This document shows, piece by piece, positions 11,496 to 22,004 of a DNA stretch of 34,206 bases; the first letter of the stretch is position 1; every line of letters begins with the position of its first letter. Source of the stretch: Saccoglossus kowalevskii (Eukaryota > Hemichordata > Enteropneusta > Harrimaniidae); the NCBI RefSeq assembly GCF_000003605.2, contig NW_003123903.1, forward strand, positions 307,547 to 341,752, in the 5' to 3' direction. The position numbers and the translations under genes are program-made. Below the pieces are notes generated by a model, which saw nothing but the letters and a program-made list of their open reading frames with translations, was not told the origin of the DNA and ran no database searches.

Positions 11496-12863
11496 TATCA
11501 ATGCAATGGGACTTGCTGTTTTCAGCAAGAATTCAAAAATATCATTTTTCACCATAAATGATTGTGGTTTTTAACAAGAAGTCGAAAATATCACTTTTTA
11601 CCAAAAATGACAAAAATATTCACCAAAATTAGAAAATTAAAGATATCATTACAAAATGAACAAATCTGAGAGAGGTACACATGTAGTACCTATATATGTA
11701 ATATCAAAGCAATTGGACTTGTGGTTTTTAACAAGAAGTTGAAAATATCACTTTTTACCCAAAATGACAAAAATATTCACCAAAATTAGAGAATTAAAGA
11801 TATCATTACAAAATGAACAAATCTGAGAGAGGTCCCACATGTAGTACCTATATATGTAATATAAAAGCAATTGGACTTGTGGTTTTTTACAAGAAGTCGC
11901 AAATATCATTTTTTACCAAAAATGACAAAAATATTCACCAAAATTAGAGAATTAAAGATATCATTACAAAATGAACAAATCTGAGAGAGGTCCCACATGT
12001 AGTACCTATATATGTAATATAAAAGCAATTGGACTTGTGGTTTTTAACAAGAAGTCAAAAATATCACTTTTTACCAAAAATGACAAAAATAATATATTCA
12101 CCAAAATTAGAGAATTGAAGATATTATTACAAAATGAACAAATCTGAGAGCGGTCCACATGTAGTACCTATATATGTAATATCAAAGCAATTGGACTTGA
12201 GGTTTTTAACAAGAAGTTGAAAATATCACTTTTTACCCAAAATGACAAAAATATTCACCAAAATTAGAGAATTGAAGATATCATTACAAAATGAACAAAT
12301 CTGAGAGAGGTCCACATGTAGTACCTATATATGTAATATAAAAGCAATTGGACTTGCGGTTGTTTTTAACAAGAACTCGAAAATATCATTTTTTACCAAA
12401 AATTACAAAAATATTCACCAAAATTAGAGAATTAAAGATATCATTACAAAATGAACAAATCTGAGAGAGGTCCCACATGTAGTACCTATATATGTAATAT
12501 AAAAGCAATTGGACTTGCGGTTTTTAACAAGAAGTCGCAAATATCATTTTTTACCAAAAATGACAAAAATATTCACCAAAATTAGAGAATTAAAGATAAC
12601 ATTACAAAATGAACAAATCTGAGAGAGGTCCACATATAGTACCAATATATATAATATCAAAGCAATTGGACTTGCGGTTTTTAACAAGAAGTCGAAAATA
12701 TCACTTTTTACCAAAAATGACAAAAATATTCACCAAAATTAGAGAATTGAAGATATGATCATGAAATGAACAAATCTGAGAGAGGTCTACCCAAGGTACA
12801 TATACACGAAGTATCAAAGCATTCAGGCTTGTAGTTTTCAAGAAGAAGTCGAAAAAGTAAAAC
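11366..12863 (+). repeat. Tandem array of about 160-bp units, eight good copies plus diverged edges
   Basis: The marker tctgag(a/c)g occurs at 11665, 11822, 11980, 12143, 12300, 12460, 12618 and 12775, with spacings of 157, 158, 163, 157, 160, 158 and 157 bp. Each unit contains tttttaacaagaagt, then aatatcattttttaccaaaa, tattcaccaaaattag, gatatcattacaaaatgaac and a gtacctatatatgtaat block. Inner copies are very alike. The first unit (11366 to about 11509, inside the ORF) and the final half unit (12824-12863) are diverged and resemble each other more than they resemble the core copies. The unit is not a multiple of three and the core has stops, so the array itself is non-coding. Confidence 0.9.
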
Positions 12864-12864
12864 A

Positions 12865-13024
12865 TTGACACAGACGACGACGGTGACGGACAATCACTCA
12901 TATGATAAGCTCTGCTTGACAAAGTTGACAGCGGAGCTAAAAAGTTGACACAGACGACGACAGATGCTGACTGACAATCACTCATATGATAAGCTGCACT
13001 CGACAAAGTCGACAGCGGAGCTAA
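12865..13024 (+). repeat. Two tandem copies of an 80-bp repeat
   Basis: Copy 1 starts at 12865 and copy 2 at 12945. Each reads ttgacacagacgacgac, then gacaatcactcatatgataa, gc, gacaaagt-gacagcggag and ctaa. Copy 2 is the slightly diverged one. The GACGAC-rich start followed by a tcatatgataagct segment resembles repeats I recall from mollusc genomes, which is from memory and not checked. The ORF at 12701-13006 on the minus strand (with two similar AYHMSDC segments) is only a translation of this dimer. Confidence 0.85.
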
Positions 13025-13158
13025 TAAAAAGGTCTATGCTTGACAACACCTTATGATGCTGATAACACATTCAAAATATATCTACAGTATTTCTTGGTAA
13101 TTTTCGGTTATTGGAAAATACCTGATGCAGAGACAGACACCATGTAAATATCGTTACA

Positions 13159-13164
13159 TTTATT
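13159..13164 (-). terminator. Candidate polyadenylation signal of the GNAT gene
   Basis: AATAAA on the minus strand, about 430 bp past the stop codon. A second AATAAA (13594-13599) overlaps the stop codon itself and is less likely to be used, because cleavage would leave almost no 3' UTR. An ATTAAA also occurs at 13196-13201. Which one is used cannot be told from sequence. Confidence 0.3.
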
Positions 13165-13376
13165 ATATTTTGCATATTACTTGACACGAAAAATGTTTAA
13201 TATAAAATATATACACTTTTAATATTATAATTCATGGTATTAGTTGTAAAAAGTTTCCTACACACAAGTTAAAAAAATATATTTTATGTCAGGTTATTAC
13301 ACATTCTAAAATCCAATCAGATTTGATTTCACACTCGTATACGAAAATGCGATAATCCCACAATATTCTCATTGTA

Positions 13377-13468
13377 AAAATTTGTGTCCTGGTTCTGAAA
13401 ATTTGAATTCCATTTTCGTAATTTGATTTTTCCATCCTAAAAATTTGAATCTCCATACTAATAATTTG
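13377..13468 (+). repeat. 21-bp minisatellite, about 4.4 copies
   Basis: Units start at 13377, 13398, 13419, 13440 and 13461, each close to aaaatttgaattccat plus five bases. The array is bracketed by an exact 16-bp direct repeat, taatcccacaatattc, at 13353-13368 and 13538-13553. It lies just 3' of the GNAT stop codon (minus strand), probably inside its 3' UTR. Confidence 0.75.
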
Positions 13469-13596
13469 TTTTTAGACAATACATGTATATTAATTCATTT
13501 ATATTAATTGTATTTCACAAATCTGATTTCAAAAAATTAATCCCACAATATTCAAATTTTAAATGAGAATTTTAGGAATTAGTGTTTTTTCCAAAT

Positions 13597-14190
13597 TTAT
13601 TGCTTCTGTGGCAATGTTGCAAAGTCATAATAAAATTGTACTGCATCAGTGAACCCAACACCCTTCAAGTTTCCAGCATTTGGTATTCTTCCTATTTCAA
13701 CAAATCCCAGATCTCTCCATAATTTCAAAGAACCTTCGTTATTGACGAATACAAGATTAAACATGGAAGCCTTATAACCTAAATCTCTAGCCATGTACAG
13801 GTAATTCTGTGCCATAAATCTTGCAATACCCTTCCTCCTGGCCGAGGGCTTTACAATAAATCCGGCATTACTTAAATGAGAACATCTTCCGGGAAAATTT
13901 GGTTTGATATAAAAGGCACCAAGTACTTCAGCAGTTTGAGCTTGACGTACAACAAACGCGTCGTGTGAGAGATAATAGTCTTTAAATTCTTGAATCGTTT
14001 CCATGGTTTCTTGTGGATATGATTGTCCATCATCTACAATGTCTTTCAATATTCGGTAAGTTTCTTCTTCATCTTGGTTGTCATAGTAATCCAAAATAAC
14101 TTCAGTTCCATCTCTTAAAGTATGAAATTTTGGTAAATAATCAAATGGCTTTTCATCAGTATTCTTCTTTTTAGCAATAACATAAGCCAT
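13597..14190 (-). CDS. GNAT-family N-acetyltransferase, Mpr1-like
   Basis: This 197-residue protein should transfer an acetyl group from acetyl-CoA to an amino group. The GNAT core is clear. Residues 88-95 (EVLGAFYI) form a beta strand. Residues 111-126 carry motif A, FIVKPSARRKGIARFM, with the acetyl-CoA pyrophosphate loop R118-x-x-G121-x-A123. Residues 146-166 carry N150/N151 and SLKLWRDLGFVEIG, the usual motif B. The run KPNFPGRCSHLSNAGF (96-111) resembles what I recall of fungal Mpr1-type enzymes, which acetylate azetidine-2-carboxylate and proline-related imino acids. That substrate is inference only. No signal peptide or membrane segment is visible, so a cytosolic or nuclear location is likely. 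The ATG has A at -3 and G at +4, and an in-frame TAG lies 15 bases upstream, so this start is well supported. The length suits a complete single-domain GNAT. The whole coding region is one exon. Confidence 0.9.
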   Translation of the reverse strand: MAYVIAKKKNTDEKPFDYLPKFHTLRDGTEVILDYYDNQDEEETYRILKDIVDDGQSYPQETMETIQEFKDYYLSHDAFVVRQAQTAEVLGAFYIKPNFPGRCSHLSNAGFIVKPSARRKGIARFMAQNYLYMARDLGYKASMFNLVFVNNEGSLKLWRDLGFVEIGRIPNAGNLKGVGFTDAVQFYYDFATLPQKQ

Positions 14191-14202
14191 TATTATAACA
14201 AT

Positions 14203-14232
14203 CTAAGCAAATGAAAAGATAAAGAAAATCAG
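14203..14232 (-). promoter_or_regulatory. 3' splice acceptor just upstream of the GNAT start codon
   Basis: On the minus strand the sequence reads a branch-like CTGAT, then a pyrimidine-rich TTTTCTTTATCTTTTCATTT, then GCTTAG, ending at 14203, 12 bases before the ATG. This is a strong acceptor in form. It implies that the mRNA gets its 5' end from elsewhere, either from an upstream non-coding exon (which may be in the gap at 14499-15000 or beyond) or from a trans-spliced leader. The TAG of the acceptor is also the in-frame stop noted for the gene, so the true mRNA may lack that stop. Confidence 0.55.
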
Positions 14233-14474
14233 TCACACGTGTCTAAAGCATACTGTAAGAATGACCATAATTCACCTTATGTTGTCATTGTTGAACATGT
14301 CCAAATCTTGACTATAGTAAATTGTAGCTAAACTCTATCACTTGATAGACCAGATGTACAAGTATGCAACATTTCTATACTCCTAGCTATGATGTATACT
14401 ATATATATATAGTAAATAACATTTGGTAATCAATAAAGATCCATTGCTAGAGGTATTTTGAATACCCGGTAGTT
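14233..14474. other. Presumed intron or 5' flank of the GNAT gene
   Basis: AT-rich sequence with no ORF. It includes a short (AT)n run near 14398-14411. Confidence 0.4.
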
Positions 14475-14498
14475 ATAATAATAATAATAATAATAATA
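14475..14498. repeat. (ATA)n microsatellite at the gap edge
   Basis: Eight uninterrupted ATA triplets run directly into the N block. The repeat probably stopped the assembly here. Confidence 0.9.
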
Positions 14499-15000
14499 NN
14501 NNNNNNNNNNNNNNNNNNNNNNNNNNNNNNNNNNNNNNNNNNNNNNNNNNNNNNNNNNNNNNNNNNNNNNNNNNNNNNNNNNNNNNNNNNNNNNNNNNNN
14601 NNNNNNNNNNNNNNNNNNNNNNNNNNNNNNNNNNNNNNNNNNNNNNNNNNNNNNNNNNNNNNNNNNNNNNNNNNNNNNNNNNNNNNNNNNNNNNNNNNNN
14701 NNNNNNNNNNNNNNNNNNNNNNNNNNNNNNNNNNNNNNNNNNNNNNNNNNNNNNNNNNNNNNNNNNNNNNNNNNNNNNNNNNNNNNNNNNNNNNNNNNNN
14801 NNNNNNNNNNNNNNNNNNNNNNNNNNNNNNNNNNNNNNNNNNNNNNNNNNNNNNNNNNNNNNNNNNNNNNNNNNNNNNNNNNNNNNNNNNNNNNNNNNNN
14901 NNNNNNNNNNNNNNNNNNNNNNNNNNNNNNNNNNNNNNNNNNNNNNNNNNNNNNNNNNNNNNNNNNNNNNNNNNNNNNNNNNNNNNNNNNNNNNNNNNNN
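14499..15000. other. Assembly gap of 502 N
   Basis: No sequence is available. Its true length is unknown, since gaps of about 500 N are often nominal. A 5' exon or promoter of the GNAT gene could be hidden here. Confidence 1.
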
Positions 15001-15084
15001 CTCGGTTCTAAACTCTTGCTACTATGCTACTGTGACTAGCAAAAATGTGCCATAGTGCTGTGTCTGTCAATTATATTCCGACAT
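15001..15084 (+). mobile_element. Second copy of a LINE segment, at the gap edge
   Basis: All 84 bases match 9368-9451 with one mismatch that I can see (ctactatg against ctagtatg). The match ends at ...ccgacat in both places. To the left it runs into the gap, so the full length of the copy is unknown. The LINE identity follows from 9368-10200. An assembly error that misplaced a read end is an alternative. Confidence 0.7.
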
Positions 15085-17480
15085 TTCAAGAAAAATAACA
15101 TCAATGGGATCAGTCTTACTGACCAATGATATACCTTGCCGGTGTTTTGATTATTTTGCACTTACTTTATAATTCTCCAGAAAGCCAGAAATCCCAGAAA
15201 GTGTACCCACGAATTTACAGCCACGACTAAAGTCCCTAAATGAATTCTCGGCCACACACGTTTTACATCTTTTCGATTCAGTCCACTGAATGACGTCACA
15301 ATTTATAAAGTTATGAAATGTGGTTTGTGTTCCCCAACCATCTATGTTTCAGTTGGAGGTTGAGTTTAAAACATAGTTTCCCGGATGTACCCCCAGTTAA
15401 TGTGGTTATACCCAATGTTGAAAAACGCTTCATATCATCAAGCTGTTTTGCTGTTGATATCTAAATCAGCAGTTATGTCAAATGTCTCATCACTAGCGAA
15501 CACTAATCAGAAAACTGTACTATCCCCTTTTTTCTTCAAGCTGCACGAATCATTGTCTCACACGCAACATTTGTGTCGACAACGTGTCGGAGTTAAGGCG
15601 GTTCTTTTTTTCAGAGGCATTAAAATACAAATTGTATTTTAACTGGAAAATAATATTAAGGTATCGATACAAGGTTTGACGTGTATTTGCCATCAAGGAA
15701 ATGAACTGTGAGAAGATGTGGGCAGCAGCCTTCGTCCGGCATTAAACTCCCTACATGTTTGACCACAGATGTCTTAACCATGATACACATTTCCGTTAAT
15801 TACCAAGCCGGAATATTGGTTGGTACAACCACAGACCCTGTCTATGGTACAACTGACCGCTGCAAATTTCCCCCAGCCGTTGAGGACAGTATAACAAACA
15901 TGAACGGCAACGATATCGATATACGCGAGAGACAGAGACTTGAAATACTAAAGGTAGTGCCGATAAAATGGAACACAGTATCACGGCGGCAAAGCGCCGG
16001 TATGGCAACAGTTGAACAGAGATGTAGAGAGTAATTCGACACTAATTATTTTGTTGTGACCTTCACGCCCCACCATACCCCTCGGGGTATCACATTGCCC
16101 CAGTCAGTGTTTCTATACAGCGCTCGATAGTTGAAACGTCCGTATGACTCAACCTTTTTATACAGGGACATTTTCGTGAAATCATTTAGGATAAAATCTA
16201 TATACAAAACGGAGATATTATACTACGGTTGTGCGTTGCAGAATGACTGACACAGAGAGGTAGACTACTTGTACTACTAATAACGTTGATGGTGACTACG
16301 CAATATAAGCTATGAAATATGCGTTTTGACCGACGTCAGAAGTAGACATACAGCTTTTGTAAGGGTTGATGTAAATGGTTGGCGATGAGCGTGCAGCATG
16401 TCACTCGAACAGGGCATACTCTGTATACTCTATAGTCTAGTGTAGTAACCGTCATTTAAACGTCGCTGACTTATGACCGTGTTTTCTTCAGACTCAGTCA
16501 GTTGCGACATGTCAGTGTTGTTTAACAATACATTTAATTGTAATGGATGTTTCATTCATTTGACACTCACGTTGATGACATCGGGGCGATAAGCACGCAT
16601 GGAGATTGGTGAAGCGATTTCATAATCAAGCATGGACGTTGAAATCATCGCTTTTGAAATTTTAAAACTGATATTCCTGGATTGGCAAGACATATTAGGC
16701 GACTGGGGCATGACAACACACTGAGTTTAATTGCGCCTGTCATCGCGGCTAAATTAAATTACCACAGATGTCTTTTTTTAAAATGGGTGGCCCAAGCACA
16801 CTTACCCGATACTGGTCCACCAGCGGTGTTAACAACGGTCCAATGCTGATGCGTCGACCGACGATCTTAATCGTATGCCTCTGTGCAGTCTGTGGCTGCG
16901 GTTCACTCTTCCGACGCCGGTCAGTGGTATATACGACGTGGCAGCGAGTCGTGTCTACTTTTGGTGGCGAGGACATTTTCAATTGGTGATATATGACGAT
17001 GTTATTCCGTTTGTAAACAATGGTGCCTCCTGGAATCGAGAACACCGTAGGTACAATGACGCTGGCTACCGACCTACTGTTGACACAGTTCAAGCCTAAT
17101 ATCCTGTCGGTAAATCCCCAGGCAGCGCAAATTCAAACCAAAGAAAGGCCCTGTGTAGTAGCACACAATGAAATGACACCGGTACCCAATAAACGGGTGT
17201 GCAAATCCACCGAGAGCGAGTGATGCGACAAACAGGATAAAATTAACAAGCAAGTTACGTGCACACTCCAGGGCAACGATCGGTGTATAGTGTTGTCACA
17301 TCGCACATGGCTCAGTGCTTGTATATGAAACCAGTAAGGTAGCAACTGAGCGTCTCAGTATCACAAAGCAATTCTCTGTGGCGGTGACGTCACAGCCCTT
17401 TCGGTTCACGTGGAGCGATTGGAGGCAACTGTCAAAACAATGACTGCCATCAGCTCATTGCATCCACACTTAAAATCTTT
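15085..17480. other. Unassigned, GC-richer stretch with CRE sites
   Basis: The base composition is visibly richer in CG dinucleotides than the surroundings, particularly 15700-17420. ORFs overlap on both strands (15708-16034 plus, 15796-16008 minus, 16749-17093 minus, 16768-16989 plus, 17020-17223 plus, 17133-17345 minus), which is what GC-rich non-coding DNA produces. None shows a known motif. Perfect TGACGTCA sites lie at 15291-15298 and 17385-17392, and an E-box CACGTG at 17407-17412. It could hold a promoter or first exon, but I cannot show one. Confidence 0.35.
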
Positions 17481-20239
17481 ATCAATTTTGTTAATTTAAG
17501 TTGCATCGTTTTTTTTTCTCATAAAATGAACTTGCAGTTAATAAAATAAATGTTGTGCTGCCGTTGTGTGATCATACTCAATCCTAGCCGTGCATCCCCT
17601 AGGAATACACTAATTATAATAATCGCCGCGTTTTATATCATTCACATGCGGCGGCGCACAGGGTCACAACATAGATCTATTCAAAAGAAAAAGATTTAAC
17701 TATGTGTACATTATAGTTTACTGCGAAAATGAGATCATAAATATTTTATAAATCGTCGGCATGGCAACGTTTTATAAAACATGCATTGATACGTTCATGC
17801 GAGCTTGTATTGATGAATCACCCACAAGTATAGTCTCGCGCGCCTATTACCGACCGGCTCTCTATCTCTGAAATCTGTCAAGGTCAAGTTTGTAAATGGA
17901 AAAAAAATGAAATAACAATAACGTAGTTTCACAGAGAACAAGTGCCTGACTGAATACATACACAGCAGTGGAATATATATAATATATACGAACACTAGTG
18001 AGCTTCATATATACATATATAATATACACAAAAACAGCATAATATAGTACTACACAAATAACATACACACTATTTCATAATATGCGTAATATGTTACCGA
18101 CAAACATAGCATCAACATAACATCAACAAAACACGGCCGTGTATGCATAATACGACCCAAGGCATGAGATTGATATTGCTAAGAATATCATGATTACATG
18201 TAGAATTAGATGTATACTGAATGTTTTATTCGGGTGAAAAATAAAAATCTCTTTCGTTCTATCGTATTTTAAGGTTTGGACTTTAGACCCGGTTTTCGGC
18301 ATTTACTTACATAATATTTTTTCGAAAACAAAACTAAAAATGAAACAAAAGGCAGTAATGCAAGTCCATATACAGTTCCGCTCATACTGATAGCCCAAAG
18401 GACTGGCGGCGTCATTTGATTCTACAATCGGATCCGCTCAGTGCAAATTTGATATTTTGTTATACGAGTGCGGATTGTAAGAATACCATCTGTTATTTGT
18501 AACTGAAAATAAAGCATATATCACTAACTACATGTTTATTTTTTATATATGTATATTGAACCTGATTGACATTGTTTGCCACAATGTTCTTACTACAGCT
18601 CCACTTGTTCACGCGTTCAAATCACAATATCACTGAAACCGTAAGCTTGGTACTAGTCAATACATTCTCAAACGTAGACAGCAGTCAATGAGTACAGTGC
18701 TCCGCCAAGCTACCCATTGCCCCATACATTCATTTTATGGAATATCTGTAAATTTGATGTGAATCCATCCTTAAGTTTTGGGGTTTTGAAATGGAACATT
18801 GCTGTTACTATCGCAACTAGACGAACAAACCAGACGCTATCTCAGACCTAACCCTGGCGGAGATAATTAAGACTATATTGTTAGTGATACGATACTAGTA
18901 TTAGGGAAGGATTGAAGGTGAAAGACGAGATTTAGTATTACAAACGTCGAGATCTGAGAAGAGAAGATAAAAGACAAGATGTGGTAACGGAAAGAGAGAA
19001 CTGGCAATCGGAGACCGCATAACACAAATATCGAATCATCAAATCTATTATAAGTACACAAAAACTTACACACATACATAATATATAGGTTTATACCGAG
19101 TGTTATTTCAACTAACGTATTGCATAATTGCATTTAAAAAAGACAGATTCCGAGTAAGATAAATAACGATACACACGCAGCATGCTGTGATGACACCGCG
19201 CTGTATATATTACATGTTAAACCAATCGGAGTAAGTCAAGCGTAGGCAAAGACTCTGGTGCTTTTAAACATAGAGGGTCCATATTTTAAACTATGGTCGC
19301 CGATGCACGTCAGGTGATGTTCACTGGCGGCATTTTATTGAAAACAACAATACCAATCTACGTAAATCACATAAATGTGTAGGATAGCCCAATCCTTACA
19401 CATTAAGGAATTAAGTATGCCTTTCCTTCGGGGTATTACATGCTCGAACCACACGCTGGGACGTCACATGCATTATTTTACTTGATTGCGGAAAACGAAT
19501 GAGGCGATTTGAAGTCGAGATACTTGATGTGATTACTTGAAAACAATCATCTCGAGAAAGCTTCTCATAACTGTGGTCAATTAGTTCGGCGTTTGGGAAA
19601 CGTCGTACATGTACATCTAAATTCACACGCACGCGGTTCGGAGAATCACCGGACAGACGTATGACTCGAATTTGCTGTAGTTGTTGTGATTATACACACA
19701 CTTACAATAACACAAAAACAAGACAGTCTGATGCTAAGTTTGGGCTTCAAATGCACTTTGTGTTCAATATTTGTCACCAAAACATTTTCATTTGAGTTTT
19801 TATAATAAGTGGGAGAATTATGTTGATCTTGTCCACTACCTTTAATGGTATTAAAGCATCTAGTGTATATTTTAAGTTGAACACAGGGTAACCGGGTGTT
19901 AGGGCTACGTCCTCGCTTTTTGTGTTGGTATTCTTAATTTCATTCGAATAATTAGTTTTTCTAAAGATATTTTAAGTCAGTCAAGTATTGATGTGAAACA
20001 ATGAGGAGGGAACCTTACATGAGAAGAAATATGTCCTAGTACAAGAAATTTGAGCGCAATCATGCGAATTCCAGATGAACAATGTATTTTACAAGCGCTG
20101 TGTACATCGCTATGAGTCACATACCCAACAGCACCGCCATTTTAAACTTCATACATTTTACGCTTAAAGGGCGGCAGTCGTCGTGCCGCGTCCTGTTCGA
20201 TATGGGACTCATAGCGACGTATACAACGCGTGCAAGATA
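17481..20239. other. Unassigned AT-rich sequence
   Basis: It contains simple TATA-like runs near 17970-18030 and short ORFs with no domain (17795-17995, 17862-18068, 18873-19133 and 19411-19632, all minus). I see no gene, RNA or tandem repeat. The ORF at 20082-20384 (plus) overlaps the LINE fragment on the other strand and is probably a shadow. Confidence 0.4.
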
Positions 20240-21018
20240 CATTGCTTATTTACATGAAATTAGAGCACGCGCTACGCGACGACCACCGCGCTTTAATTCC
20301 GCATTCGGGCAATTTATGAAAAAAACGCTAGTACTGATCAATGCTACGAGAATCTTTTTGAAAGTATATGAATGCATCATATAATCTGTCCTTCTGATGT
20401 ACTACATATTTCGAGATAATTGTATGAATAATAAAAATGTTACCTGAAGTGAAGTACGACTTACAAACACTGGATTATTCATCTACAATAGAATCTTTTC
20501 CTAATCAAATATAACGTCTCGTATCAAGACTAGCAAAGACTATCTTATATAGGCATTACAGTAATTCCAAGGTAATTGTTAGTTTTATTTTTATCTCCCT
20601 TTTTATAAATCCGTACAATAATTCCAATTCCCTTGGAAATCCACTTGATTCTAAGATTCCATTAAATATTTTGCACAACATTTCTTTCACAAAAGGTGTA
20701 CTTACTTTAAATATGTCAGCCTTTATATGCCACGCAACTCTGAAGCTTTTCCACGTTTCAGTTTTATAATACATTTATTAACCTCGTCACTCTGTCCAGT
20801 GAAGTAAAATCAATATTTTCGTTGTCATTGTTGTCATTCATTGCTTTAATTTCATTATATAAGTCTGAGTATTCGTCATTCATTGAACCCGATGCGTTAA
20901 AATTAAAAAAATATTGAAACCAATTCGTTTTATCTTTTCTGATGAACAGGCTGTGCTGTCCTTTACTAAAGACCCATAATTGACATTCTTTGTTATTTTT
21001 GTTTGATCGACGACCCAT
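20240..21018 (-). mobile_element. LINE RT-domain fragment, frameshifted
   Basis: Reading on the minus strand, 21018-20764 gives NWFQYFFNFNASGSMNDEYS, the linker ahead of the RT. 20774-20545 gives KADIFKVSTPFVKEMLCKIF then NGILESSGFPREL, and after a frameshift GIIVRIYKKGDKNKTNNYLG and ITVMPI. That is RT block 0-1 with the usual G-I-I-V-I-KKGD and NNY-GIT signature. Further on, about 20470-20410, SIVDE and then SYFTSGNIFIIHTII match the DEQ-GFRKG-ST-D-IF-LH block. Around 20400-20330, KDRLYDAFIYFQKDSRSID matches motif A, but the expected catalytic Asp of F-x-D is Tyr (IYF). Several stops and frameshifts are present. The element is dead. The end near 20240 is approximate. Confidence 0.8.
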
Positions 21019-22004
21019 ACTTGTATTTACATGTTTTTAATTTTTCATAGTACTCTTTTATTTCTTTTAAGTTTTAATGCCCATAATGCTTAATCGAACC
21101 ATGAGTAATTAGATTTAATAATTTGTTTTCTTAATCGATTATTGTGGCATACACGTTTTATACCACTTGATTGCGGCTTCATTATCCTAACATAAATATG
21201 TACGATATAACATGACAGTGATACAATCACCATTGACATATTCTGTTAGGAACACTTAATTAATGTTCTTAGCCTTTTGCATATTCATGAAGAACATTAA
21301 TGGCTGATAATATGATTGAACCCAGGAGTCTATCATAAGATCAGAAATATTCAAAAAAATACAATAATTGGTTGAAAGTCTAATGCGATTGAGATTTACA
21401 GCAGTGGAATCACCACTTCCGGCTTCTGTGTGTAGTCCTACATTGACAATGCTTAACTCATCAATTGAGAAAGACATTATAATTTTTATTATCCACATGA
21501 CTCCCAGTGACGTTAGCATTAACTAAAAACTCTGGTAATACCATTACTAAGATAATGTCGTTCAAACACAATGTACAATACAGACACCGCACACATTAAT
21601 ACTAGTGAAGAGATATTAACCAATAAACTTCAATATATCAAAAGTATTTTCTGTAGAATTAGATTTAGAATTAGATATCCACACAATGTGTCAGAAATGC
21701 TTGGTAATTGCTAATGAGAAACAAACTAAATTGATTCGCCTTATGTCTGTCTATGTCAATATAAGACCATAAAGAAACGCATAACTAGAAATAAAATATT
21801 TCCAACATTGTTAGTTATTCTGACATCAAACGTTTGTCGCCAAGTTCGGAATCATATACGTAGGAGACTCCTCGATTTTTATTTTATCGATGATAAAAAC
21901 GCTTGCAGGCTTACAGCGTTTATTGAATAATTTATTTCAAAATTTCCGTAAGTGGAGATCATAAGTTAGTCTTTATAAATTAAACATAATTGTTTTCAGA
22001 AAAT
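21019..22004. other. Unassigned sequence between two LINE remnants
   Basis: The part up to about 21080 on the minus strand (EIKEYYEKLKT) may be more of the LINE linker. The ORF at 21256-21519 (minus) has no motif I recognise. There is nothing else to report. Confidence 0.35.

Noticed and set aside
12701-13006. Minus-strand ORF with two AYHMSDC segments
   Set aside because: It is the translation of the 80-bp dimer and part of the tandem array.
16075-16090. Short palindrome atacccc-tc-ggggtat
   Set aside because: A 7-bp stem is expected by chance in a window of this size.
15708-17345. Cluster of overlapping ORFs on both strands
   Set aside because: They lie in a GC-richer patch where stops are rarer. 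They overlap each other on both strands and none shows a domain.
20082-20384. Plus-strand ORF of 100 codons
   Set aside because: Most of its right half lies opposite the minus-strand LINE RT fragment and it has no motif of its own.
21256-21519. Minus-strand ORF of 87 codons as a possible later LINE RT block
   Set aside because: A VNVGL start and an FLNISDL segment vaguely recall RT motifs, but the spacing is wrong and the YADD box is absent.
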